Assembly: GCF_016918935.1 (NCBI RefSeq)
Contig: NZ_JAFFOB010000016.1
Coordinates: 56,512 to 120,511 of the forward strand
Length of the DNA: 64,000 bases
Direction: 5' to 3'
Source of the DNA: Roseitranquillus sediminis
GTDB lineage: Bacteria; Pseudomonadota; Alphaproteobacteria; Rhodobacterales; Rhodobacteraceae
The notes beneath the pieces were generated by a model, which saw only the letters and a list, made by a program, of their open reading frames with translations, did not search any database and was not told the origin of the DNA. The position numbers and the translations under genes were made by a program. This document shows, piece by piece, positions 52,160 through 59,947 of the stretch. Within the stretch, counting starts at the first letter, position 1; each line of letters starts with the position of its first letter.

Positions 52160-52651
52160 TCAGATCACCTCATCCCGCTTGCGCGGCAGGAACCACATGA
52201 CGAAGGTCGCAAAGGCGCCGAGTATTCCCGCGACATAGAACCATGGGCTGAAGATGACCCCAAAAAAGCAGATCGATGCGACCACCGCCGAGACGAATGG
52301 CCACGGCGTCGGCTTCGGCAGGATCTGCACGGACTGGGCCCGGGCGTCGAGCAGCGTGGTCACGATGGTTTCCCGCTGCGCCGTGGACAAGCCGCCGACG
52401 ATGGCGCGCTTGCCGGTCGCCTTCCAGTCCCAGAGCGGGTGATCGCTACCGACCACCGCCTGCTCGGCGAAGTTGCAGTTGAGCGGCGGCGAGGTGATGG
52501 CCCATTCTAGCGTCGGCGCATTCCAGGGGTTGACGTGGGTGAACCAGCCGAGGAATTCCGGTGGCGACAGCCACGTCCGCTCGAGCTCGAAGAACTCCGG
52601 CGGATGCGGCTCTTCCGAACTCGTGCGAAGGTCGAGGTGCGTGTGCGTCAC
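52160..52651 (-). pseudogene. Fragment of a haem-copper oxidase subunit I C-terminal region
   Basis: NPWNAPTLEWAITSPPLNCNF, HPLWDWKATGKRAIVGGLS and QRETIVTTLLDARAQSVQ-like sequence parallel the region NPWNAGTLEWLVEMPGENW to RETIITSVLDGTPLQ of the intact oxidase at 46547-49093. A membrane segment (FYVAGILGAFATFVMWFLP) follows. The catalytic His residues and the other helices are absent, so this is a remnant, or a small protein derived from one. A GTG at 52651 could still allow translation. Confidence 0.6.
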
Positions 52652-52809
52652 TTCAGGGTCTCCATCGGTCCGGGACGCTTTGTTCTCGAGCGCCTGAGAC
52701 TACTCCGCGGCAATCCAGAACGGTTCCGGCTGGCGCACGCTAATCGGTCATGACCCGCTCGTCCGGTATTGTTGCGGCCGAGCTGACGCGCAGACTCAAC
52801 CGAATCATG

Positions 52810-52840
52810 AGTGTAGGAACTCCAGCAACTAGAGCTTCAA
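52810..52840 (-). promoter_or_regulatory. MerR-type promoter in a decayed region
   Basis: On the minus strand TTGAAG, a 19-base spacer with CTAGTTGCTGGAG, then TACACT. Spacer length and centre match the promoter at 30709-30739. It now points at no complete metal gene; the first downstream frame is a 22-codon ORF and then the oxidase fragment. Confidence 0.65.
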
Positions 52841-52879
52841 TAGCCAATCCGCGAACTTGCGGCATCGCCTCGCGAAGTG

Positions 52880-52980
52880 CCTCTGGAGAAACCTGCCATC
52901 GCCACCGTGACCGCCGTGGCAAGAACGACCAGGAACATTTCGCAGCCGTCAGGGCCAGCGTACGTTATATCGGGAAAGCG
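52880..52980 (-). pseudogene. Remnant of a ctaG 3' end
   Basis: On the minus strand FLVVLAT-AVTVAMAG, preceded in another frame by TLALTAAK, matches the end of the intact CtaG at 30781 (TLALSAATMLLLVLATAITVATWG in two pieces). The order ctaG end, MerR box, is the same as at 30709-30800. A frameshift inside the match shows decay. Confidence 0.55.
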
Positions 52981-53134
52981 CGCGCGCCGAGGCGCTCATC
53001 ATCGAGCTGCTGAGTTTTGCGCCGACCATTGGCCGGCTTTCGCTCCGCCGTTGGAAGCGACATAAAAGGCCCATGCTGTCGCAAGACCAGAGCTATGGCT
53101 GAGAATGGCCTGAGAAGGCGGCGTATCGTGGCGG

Positions 53135-53880
53135 GTGTCAAAGCCTGCCAGAATCTCCCGAGGAGCGATCGACCCATTGACCGAGATCGCCCGCGAGGGC
53201 GCGCGCCAGATGCTGGCGGCGGCGCTCAAGGCAGAGGCGGCAAGCTTCGTCGCGCAGTTCGGCGAGGAGCGCCTGCCTGATGGGCGTCAACACGTCGTTC
53301 GACATGGCATGGCTCCGGAGCGGGAGATCCAGACCGGGATCGGCCCGATTCCCGTGCAGCGGCAGAAGGTCCGCGACCGGGCGACCGACGTGCCAGCGGA
53401 GGCGAAGATCCGTTTCACCTCGACCATCCTGCCGCGGTGGGCGCGGCGCTCGGCGGCCCAGGAGATGGCCGAGCGGCGCCGCGCCGTGCATCGCAATATG
53501 GTCGTGCATCCGACGCTGAAGCTTGCCGTCGTCGACCGGCTCAAGGCCGGCTGGTCGCCGGAACAGATCGCCGAACGCATGAAGCTCGAGCGGCATCCGG
53601 TCCGGGTGTCGCACGAGACGATCTACCGCTTCGCTTACTCGAAGTCCGGCCTTTCCGGGGAGCTCTACCGTCACCTCCCGGAGCACCGCCGACGGCGGCG
53701 GCGGCGGACCGCGCGACGCCACCAAGGCGTCCGGTTCATGTTTCGCAAGGAGTTCGGCAAGACGAACTCGGCGAGAACTCACAACACCTATTGGAGGGAA
53801 CGCGACTGCCGTCCAACCATCCCTGGGGCCGGGGAGCTTTCGGGCACGCCGCAGCCGGGCTTTTTCGCCGATCGGCGCAC
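53135..53880 (+). pseudogene. Chimeric transposase remnant: IS256 N-part fused to IS30 part
   Basis: One open frame joins two unrelated transposase pieces. The first (to about 53450) is IS256/mutator type: LTEIAREGARQMLAAALKAE, VRHGMAPEREIQTGIGPIPV, FTSTILPRWARRS. The second is IS30 type: PTLKLAVVDRLKAGWSPEQI, VSHETIYRFAYSKSG, LPEHRRRRRRR. Neither piece has a complete catalytic domain. It must have formed by insertion or deletion between two elements and should be inactive. Confidence 0.75.
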
Positions 53881-53882
53881 AG

Positions 53883-54665
53883 CTAGCTCACCCATCTCCT
53901 CAGGGCGCCATTGGCTCCTTCGATCAGCAGGATCACGATGGCAATCGCTAGCGTGACGGTGGCCGCCTTCTCGTACTGGAACGAGCGTACATAGGTCTGA
54001 ATGTAGAAGCCGATGCCGCCGGCACCTACGATACCAAGGATCAGCGATTCGCGTAGGTTAAGCTCGAAGCGGAAGATCGTGTCGCGCAGCACCACGGGCG
54101 CAATCTGCGGCCAATAGGCAAAGCGGAGCCGCTGGAGCAGCGTTGCCCCTGCGCTCTCGAGTGCCGCGACGGGAGCGACGTCGACATCGTCGAGAGCCTC
54201 AGCGTAGAACTTGGCGAGCATGCCGGTGGCGTGCACTGCGACGGCGAGGATCCCCGGCAACGGGCCGAGGCCGACGGCGCCGACCATGAGCATGGCGACG
54301 AGGAGCAGCGGGATCGCGCGGATCAGCGCCAGGAGCGACCGGACCGGACGGTGCACCCAGGCCGGCGCGAGCCGTGCGGCGGCGAGCGGACCTAGCACGA
54401 GAGAGGCAAGGACGCAGCCGAGTGTGCCGAGAACGGCGATCCGCAGCGTCTCGGCGAGCCCGCGGGCGACCTCCGGCATGACCGAAAGATCGGGCGGGAG
54501 CATGCGGCCGAGGAACTCGAGGATGCGCGGCCCGGCTTCACCGAGCCGGTTCCAGTCGGTCTCGGTGGTCGCCGCCGCCCAGATCACGACCGCGGCAACA
54601 ACAAGGCTGGGAAGCATTGCCGGCCAGGCTGCGTGTGTCGTCGGGCGGTCGGCTGCGGTGATCAT
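53883..54665 (-). CDS. phnE: PhnE-type ABC transporter permease
   Basis: A 260-residue membrane protein with six helices of the phosphonate permease family, including ALIRAIPLLLVAMLMVGAVG and the EAA-like loop FRFELNLRESLILGIVGAGG. ATG 54665 overlaps the ATPase gene stop by 4 bases. Substrate is not evident; the family transports phosphonate, phosphite or related ions, but the MntR-linked context here raises other options. Confidence 0.87.
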   Translation of the reverse strand: MITAADRPTTHAAWPAMLPSLVVAAVVIWAAATTETDWNRLGEAGPRILEFLGRMLPPDLSVMPEVARGLAETLRIAVLGTLGCVLASLVLGPLAAARLAPAWVHRPVRSLLALIRAIPLLLVAMLMVGAVGLGPLPGILAVAVHATGMLAKFYAEALDDVDVAPVAALESAGATLLQRLRFAYWPQIAPVVLRDTIFRFELNLRESLILGIVGAGGIGFYIQTYVRSFQYEKAATVTLAIAIVILLIEGANGALRRWVS

Positions 54666-55453
54666 GGCACGGGCTCCGGCGCGTGCTCGAGCGGCTCGTC
54701 CCGGTAGATTTTGTCCAGCTCGGTTGGGTCGAGGCGCTCCGGCGGGCCATCGAAGACGACGCGGCCGTCGCGCATCGCCACGATGCGGTCGGCGACCAAG
54801 GCCGCCAGCTCTGGCTGATGCGATGTGAAGAGCAGGGTTGAGCCGCGTTGGCGCGCGGTCCGCGCGAGCAGGCTCAGGACGCGCTCGGAACGCAGCGGGT
54901 CGAGGTTGCTGACCGGCTCGTCGGCCAGGATGAGCTTCGGCTCCTGCGCCAGACAGCGGGCAATGGCGACGCGCTGGCGCTGACCGCCGCTCAACCGGTC
55001 GACGCGGCGGTTGCGGAGCTCTGCGATGCCGGTGTCGAGCAGCGCGGCCTCCGCCGCTGCATAATCGGCGGCGGTGGAGCGGCCGAGGAGCGACGCGAGC
55101 GGGTCGGTGCGGCCCAGTCTGCCGTTCAATACGTTGCGCCAGACACTCGCCCGCTCGACTAGGGCGAACTCCTGAAAGATGAAGCCGACCTCCGCCCGCC
55201 GCACCCGATCGGGGGGGCGGTCCGGTCCGAGTGCCAGCCCGAGCACGGAGGCCGCACCGTGCCAGCCACGCAGCCGGCCGTCGAGCAGCGTGAGCAAGGT
55301 CGACTTGCCTGCGCCTGACGGCCCGACCAGGGCCACGACCTCGCCGCGCTCCACCGCAAAATCGACGCCGGCGAGCGCCCAGGTCCGGTTGCCGACGTAG
55401 GTATGGACGAGGCCGGTGGCGAGAATCGGAAGAAGGCCGGGCGTGTTCATCAT
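54662..55453 (-). CDS. phnC: PhnC-type ABC transporter ATP-binding protein
   Basis: A 263-residue ATPase with Walker A GPSGAGKST, Q-loop FIFQEFALV, signature LSGGQRQRVAIAR, Walker B LILADEPVSNLDP and the H-loop SHQPE. Closest to PhnC by its context and by GRLGRTDPLASLLG, a run typical of this subfamily. It energises the permease encoded downstream. ATGA overlaps on both sides show tight coupling. Confidence 0.9.
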   Translation of the reverse strand: MMNTPGLLPILATGLVHTYVGNRTWALAGVDFAVERGEVVALVGPSGAGKSTLLTLLDGRLRGWHGAASVLGLALGPDRPPDRVRRAEVGFIFQEFALVERASVWRNVLNGRLGRTDPLASLLGRSTAADYAAAEAALLDTGIAELRNRRVDRLSGGQRQRVAIARCLAQEPKLILADEPVSNLDPLRSERVLSLLARTARQRGSTLLFTSHQPELAALVADRIVAMRDGRVVFDGPPERLDPTELDKIYRDEPLEHAPEPVP

Positions 55454-56325
55454 GACAGGAAACCGTAGCGCCGGGCGATCTCGCGCACGCCGTCGAACGC
55501 GGCCGCATCCGCGGGCGTGTATCCGTCGGGTCCGTAGACATAGGCGAGAAGCGCGCGGTTCTCCGGCTCGTTCAGCGCCAGCATCGTCTCCGTGAAGCGC
55601 TCCTTGATCGCGGGATCGAGACCCGGCCGAGCGATGACGACGTGAGACGGGATTGGCTCGCTCTCGGCGATCCAGATCACCTCGGCCTGCTGGTTCGGCG
55701 TCAGCAGCAAGTCGGCGTACTGGCTGGCCGCGGCGGCGTCGACGAGCCCCCCCACCATCGCCTGCATCGCCTGCTGGTATCCTCCGGCGAAGAAGACCTC
55801 GCCGAAGAAGGACTCCGCCTCGCCCGCGTCGGTGATCAGGCCGGCCTGCACGAACTCGTCGAGCGGGAAGAGATAGCCCGACTCGGAGATCGGGTCGGCG
55901 AAGGCGATGGACCGCCCACGGAGGTCGGCGAGCGTCGCGATGCCGCTGTCGCGCCGGACGAAAACACGGCCACGATAGGTCGGCCGCCCGCGGTAAACCT
56001 CCGACAGCAGCGGCTCGGCGCCGATCTCCGATTCCGCGAGCACGAAGGGCAGCGCGCCCATGAACGAGATGTCGGCGTCGCCGTTGCGCAGGGCTTCAAC
56101 GGCGGCAGCATGATCGAAGGTGACGAAGCCCTCGACCGGTATGCCCATGCGCTCAGAAAGCCATGCCGTGATCGTCTCGATGTCGCCGAGCAGCTTGTCT
56201 GGGTTCTCCTGCGGGATGAAGGCGAGGGTCAGGCCGGCACCGTCCTGAGCGAGCACACGGTCTGAGATCAGACTGGCACCCAAGCCGATGAGGACGCTGC
56301 GGCGGGGGACAGGGAGGCATGGCAT
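55450..56325 (-). CDS. phnD: PhnD-type periplasmic solute-binding protein
   Basis: A 291-residue binding protein with an N-terminal signal (SVLIGLGASLISDRVLAQ). The PhnD-like fold is seen in LTLAFIPQENPDKLLGD, TFDHAAAVEALRNGDADISF and FADPISESGYLFP, followed by DAGEAESFFGEVFFAGGYQQ. Many PhnD-like proteins bind phosphite or phosphonates via a Ser/Thr-rich loop (here SESG), but ligand is not predictable. One base separates it from the di-haem gene stop. Confidence 0.87.
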   Translation of the reverse strand: MPCLPVPRRSVLIGLGASLISDRVLAQDGAGLTLAFIPQENPDKLLGDIETITAWLSERMGIPVEGFVTFDHAAAVEALRNGDADISFMGALPFVLAESEIGAEPLLSEVYRGRPTYRGRVFVRRDSGIATLADLRGRSIAFADPISESGYLFPLDEFVQAGLITDAGEAESFFGEVFFAGGYQQAMQAMVGGLVDAAAASQYADLLLTPNQQAEVIWIAESEPIPSHVVIARPGLDPAIKERFTETMLALNEPENRALLAYVYGPDGYTPADAAAFDGVREIARRYGFLS

Positions 56326-56326
56326 C

Positions 56327-58228
56327 TCAGAACATCCGCTCGGCGACGTCTGCCTGGGTCTCCTTGAACTCCGACCAACGCGCTTCGGCGGCGGTCCAGT
56401 CCGCTGCGGAGATCGCTTCGCCGACCTCTGCCAAGATCGTCGCCAGCGCGTAGACGTCGGATTTGGCCTCGAGATTGCTCATCGCGCTTGCGTCCGCCGC
56501 CAGGTCGGCGGCGACGGTGTCGATGAGCAAGCTCGCGTGTTCGGCGTCGCGTCTCGGAATGAGCAGATCGAGCGTCGATGCGAAGGTGGTCAGCTCCTCG
56601 AACGCCAATTTGAAGGGCGTGTTGTATTCATCGAACGGCTCGTAGGGCTCGTCGGCATCGCCCACCGCCTCGAGGTAGGCGGTCAGGTCCGACCGCTCGC
56701 CCTCCGTCATGCCGAGCTCGTAGCGATCGTCGAACCAGTCCACCACGGACGCCAGCGTCGGCAGCGAGCCGTCGTGAAAGTAGGGCGCGGTAAATCGGGC
56801 GCCGAGGAGCGTCGGTGTGTCGAGCGCACCGCTTTGGGCGCCCGCGTAGGCAGCGCTCACCGAGCCGATGTCGTGCGCTTGCCGGTCTAGGAAGTTCGAT
56901 GACGGGACGTGGCAGGAGGCGCAGGCTCGCCCGTCCATCTGCGCGAATGGGCGTCTGAAGAGCGCTTCCCCGCGCCGGGCGGCGGGCGAGGCGGAGTCGG
57001 TCAAAAGACCGCCGCTGCCGAGCTTCGAGTTCGGGAGGAAATCGAACTCGAGCATGTAGGCGACGAGAGCATCCAGCATGAACGGCGTCGGTTCCGATCC
57101 CCCAAACTCGCCGACGATGACGTTCCGGCTGAAGTCCCTCAGCGAGGCGAAGCGGCCGTCGCGGCCATAGGGCGCCGTGTAGCGGACGCCGCGCAGGCTC
57201 GGGATGTCGATCGGATCGTCGCGCAGGTCGTTCGAGACATGGTTGAACAACGCGCTGTCCACATCGACGGCGCCGGGTTGATGGCTGATCCCCGGAATGA
57301 ACAGGTCGCGGTTGACGTCGCTGCGATTGTGGCAGGTCGAGCAGGCGATGCCCAGCGATCGCGCCGGGTCGCCGAAGATCTGCGCGCTGTCGAAGAGCAT
57401 GTCGCCAAAGGCGACGAGTGGCAGGTCGGTCTCGTCGATCCCCTGCTCCTCGAAGTTGAGGACCAGTCGCGGCAAGGGTTCCTGGTCGGCCATACGGGCG
57501 GCCGGAGGGAGAACCGGCGGCACCGCGACCTCGCCCCCGGCGGCGACCACCGTCTCAGGCAGCGGCGCCATTCTCTCGCGCGGCGTGAAGGTCTCCGGAT
57601 CGAAGTTCGCCGCGATGTACTCGGAGACCGTGGCAAGCGCTTCCTCGAACCGGGCCGCGTCGGCCGGTCGCGCTCCGGCACCGAGCAGGCCCCGCGACCC
57701 GGCACTGCTGTTGAGCGTGAGCCAGGCGAGCCCGAGGCGGCGCGACGCTTCCGGATCAGCGGCGGCAATGCCATCCTCGAACGCCCGGTAGAGCTCGCGC
57801 GCCTCCGCAATCGCCGAAGATGCATCGCCGTCCTCCAGTGCGGACCGCGCCGCGCCGAGGCGCTCAAGGAGGAGGTCAGCAACAGCCCGGGTAACCGCCG
57901 CGAACACGGCCTGTCTCTCGCGCGCCTCGAGTGCAGCCCGGATTGCGTCTGACGCTTTATTACCTCCCGGACTTGCGTTCAGCAGATCGAGGGCTGGCTT
58001 GTCGAACGCGGCGCCTGGATTTGCCTCGATCCAAGCCGCCGTGACCGCATGCCAAGATACCGGCGACAGCCCGGCGAGGAACAGGGAGGTGCGATAGGCC
58101 GCCGCTACCGGATGCCAAGGTGCTTGTTTGACTGGGGTGGCAAATGCGGCCACGGCGTCGATGAGAACCAGGAGAGCGCCGATCGCAGCTAGAGCGAAGC
58201 TGCGCCCGGAAGGGAATGTTCGCCTCAT
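56327..58228 (-). CDS. MauG/CcpA-type di-haem c protein
   Basis: A 633-residue periplasmic protein with signal peptide (ALAAIGALLVLIDAVAAFA). A long helical N-terminal part (to about 245) precedes the CCP_MauG domain with CSTCH (296-300) and CASCH (436-440), plus GISHQPGAVDVDS and DTPTLLGARFTAPYFHDGS. A further C-terminal helical part follows. Family members are peroxidases or oxidases; here the gene is first in a unit with phnDCE. It faces mntR copy 2 across 72 bases that hold the MntR-type site. Confidence 0.87.
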   Translation of the reverse strand: MRRTFPSGRSFALAAIGALLVLIDAVAAFATPVKQAPWHPVAAAYRTSLFLAGLSPVSWHAVTAAWIEANPGAAFDKPALDLLNASPGGNKASDAIRAALEARERQAVFAAVTRAVADLLLERLGAARSALEDGDASSAIAEARELYRAFEDGIAAADPEASRRLGLAWLTLNSSAGSRGLLGAGARPADAARFEEALATVSEYIAANFDPETFTPRERMAPLPETVVAAGGEVAVPPVLPPAARMADQEPLPRLVLNFEEQGIDETDLPLVAFGDMLFDSAQIFGDPARSLGIACSTCHNRSDVNRDLFIPGISHQPGAVDVDSALFNHVSNDLRDDPIDIPSLRGVRYTAPYGRDGRFASLRDFSRNVIVGEFGGSEPTPFMLDALVAYMLEFDFLPNSKLGSGGLLTDSASPAARRGEALFRRPFAQMDGRACASCHVPSSNFLDRQAHDIGSVSAAYAGAQSGALDTPTLLGARFTAPYFHDGSLPTLASVVDWFDDRYELGMTEGERSDLTAYLEAVGDADEPYEPFDEYNTPFKLAFEELTTFASTLDLLIPRRDAEHASLLIDTVAADLAADASAMSNLEAKSDVYALATILAEVGEAISAADWTAAEARWSEFKETQADVAERMF

Positions 58229-58248
58229 CTAGGTACCCACCCACATAG

Positions 58249-58262
58249 TTAGACGTGGCTAA
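58249..58262 (+). promoter_or_regulatory. Candidate MntR operator between the di-haem gene and mntR copy 2
   Basis: TTAGACGTGGCTAA keeps the outer halves TTAG/CTAA of the perfect palindrome at 27506-27519. It is followed by the same GTCTTGAT and GGCTATCCTCTGTCAAG runs. Because the genes on both sides are divergent, one bound repressor could control both. Confidence 0.55.
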
Positions 58263-58300
58263 GTCTTGATCCTCTGGCTATCCTCTGTCAAGCATTCCGT

Positions 58301-58807
58301 ATGGAGCAAGAATCGAGGGACGGGTCGTCCGACGACCCGCAGGACAGGGATGCCCAGCGCGACGTTGCGTGCGAGCCTGAGAGCCCCGCCGCGCAGACAC
58401 GCGCCGAGGGTTTTCAGGCGGTTCGCGATGCGCATCGGAGCGAGATCGCCGAGGATTACGTGGAGCTGATCCAGGAGCTCATCGAGCGCAGCGGAGAGGC
58501 GCGTCCCGTCGACATCGCGGAGAGGATGGGCGTGCGCCAACCGACCGTTGCAAAAAATCTCGCCCGCTTGCAGCGGGACGGGCTGATACGGCGCGAGCGG
58601 TATCGCTCGGTCTTCCTCACCGGGGCCGGGCAGGCCTTGGCAGACGTCTGTCGCGAGCGACACAAGATCGTTGTGGAGTTTCTCCTTGGTCTCGGCCTCG
58701 ATCGCGAGACGGCAGAGCAGGACGCGGAGGGGATCGAGCATCACGTCAGCGACCGAACCCTGGCCGCGTTCGAGCGGGCGGTTAAAGCCAGCGAGCGCCC
58801 GGGCTGA
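58301..58807 (+). CDS. mntR: MntR-type manganese-responsive regulator, copy 2
   Basis: A 168-residue paralogue of the regulator at 27563. From AEGFQAVRDAHRSEIAEDYV through the winged helix it is almost identical to copy 1, whereas the N-terminal 35 residues differ (EQESRDGSSDDPQD). The metal and dimer part EQDAEGIEHHVSDRTLAAFE is conserved. It is divergent from the di-haem and phnDCE unit. Two similar MntR copies could compete for the same boxes. Confidence 0.85.
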   Translation: MEQESRDGSSDDPQDRDAQRDVACEPESPAAQTRAEGFQAVRDAHRSEIAEDYVELIQELIERSGEARPVDIAERMGVRQPTVAKNLARLQRDGLIRRERYRSVFLTGAGQALADVCRERHKIVVEFLLGLGLDRETAEQDAEGIEHHVSDRTLAAFERAVKASERPG

Positions 58808-58885
58808 GCCAAGCACGACAGCGGTGATGCGCTGACGATCGCTCCGGCCACCGAGCGGTATTCACCTCATCTCTGGGCAGCGGAA

Positions 58886-59947
58886 CTATCTCACCGCCGA
58901 CGCCTCCTCGGCCTGCTCACCGGCAGCGCCTTGGGCGCCCTGCCCAAAGGGCTGAACCCAGAACACAAGCACGGCCACAAAGAGGGCGTAGACCGCGGGA
59001 AGTGCTGCGACTTGCCAGCGCCTGAATCCGCTATCGTGACCGCCCCACCAGATGAAGGCGGCATAGAGGGTCGGCATCAGGGCCACAAAGGCAAGCGCCA
59101 CCCAGAAGAGCTGCAGGTTCTCGATCGGCATTCCGACAATTGTGAGCGGAATGAAGGCGAGCGTCATCGTCACGGCGTGATCGCCGATAACGCTGGTAAC
59201 GCCCGACGTGACCTGACCGCTGCGGGCGACATACCAGGTGGCAAAGACTTCCGGCAGAGCGGCGACCGGCGCGGTGATGAAGAGTCCGCCGATGATCTTC
59301 GAGATCCCGATCGCGCTCACGATCTTCTCGGTCGAGAACACGGTGAAGTAGGCGCCGGCGGCAAGAGCGCCGACGCCGGCCACGGCCTTCCACTTTTCCT
59401 TCCGCTTCCAGTCGACCTCTTCGCCCTCCTTGCGGCCGCGCAGAAGCGCCTGGACGAGATAGGCGAGATAGCCGAGCAGCAGGATCCAGCCGTCGATCGG
59501 CTGCAGCCCGCGCCAGGGCGCAGGCAGGGTCAGGAGCGCGAAGAGCGCGATGATGCCGAGATAGGGCAGCGCCTGGACCGTCACGGCTTGGCGATCGACT
59601 TGCAAGAGGTGCGCGCGGCGGTGCTCCTCGTGGTCGTCATGCCTGCCGTTCTCGCCGATGCCACTCTTGCGAGTAGCGAGGTAGGCAGTCACCACCATCA
59701 TCGGGATCGCCAGCACGTTCGAGCCGAGGAGCGCACCGAGGCCGATATCGCCGACCCCGCGCAGGGCGCTCGTGGTATTGATACCGATCTCGGGCGAGGC
59801 GGCGGCAAGGCCGACGAAGGCGCCGCCCGCCGCGACCGAGAAGCCCCATTGCTGGCGCAGCTTCTTCAGAGGGTCGGACAGGTGCTCCGCCCCCCAGTGC
59901 GCCAGCCAAACGGCAGCAAGAAGAACCCCGGCCCAGACAGCGATCAC
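58886..59947 (-). CDS. CaCA-family Ca/Na or Ca/H exchanger
   Basis: A 353-residue protein with about ten helices in two repeated halves. The alpha repeats are SVAAGGAFVGLAAASPEIGI and SKIIGGLFITAPVAALPEVF, with the acidic residue of each (PEI, PEV) conserved. A charged loop (RKEGEEVDWKRKEKW) sits between the halves. It would exchange Ca or another divalent cation against Na or protons. GTG 59947 overlaps the P450 stop (GTGA). Confidence 0.86.
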   Translation of the reverse strand: MIAVWAGVLLAAVWLAHWGAEHLSDPLKKLRQQWGFSVAAGGAFVGLAAASPEIGINTTSALRGVGDIGLGALLGSNVLAIPMMVVTAYLATRKSGIGENGRHDDHEEHRRAHLLQVDRQAVTVQALPYLGIIALFALLTLPAPWRGLQPIDGWILLLGYLAYLVQALLRGRKEGEEVDWKRKEKWKAVAGVGALAAGAYFTVFSTEKIVSAIGISKIIGGLFITAPVAALPEVFATWYVARSGQVTSGVTSVIGDHAVTMTLAFIPLTIVGMPIENLQLFWVALAFVALMPTLYAAFIWWGGHDSGFRRWQVAALPAVYALFVAVLVFWVQPFGQGAQGAAGEQAEEASAVR

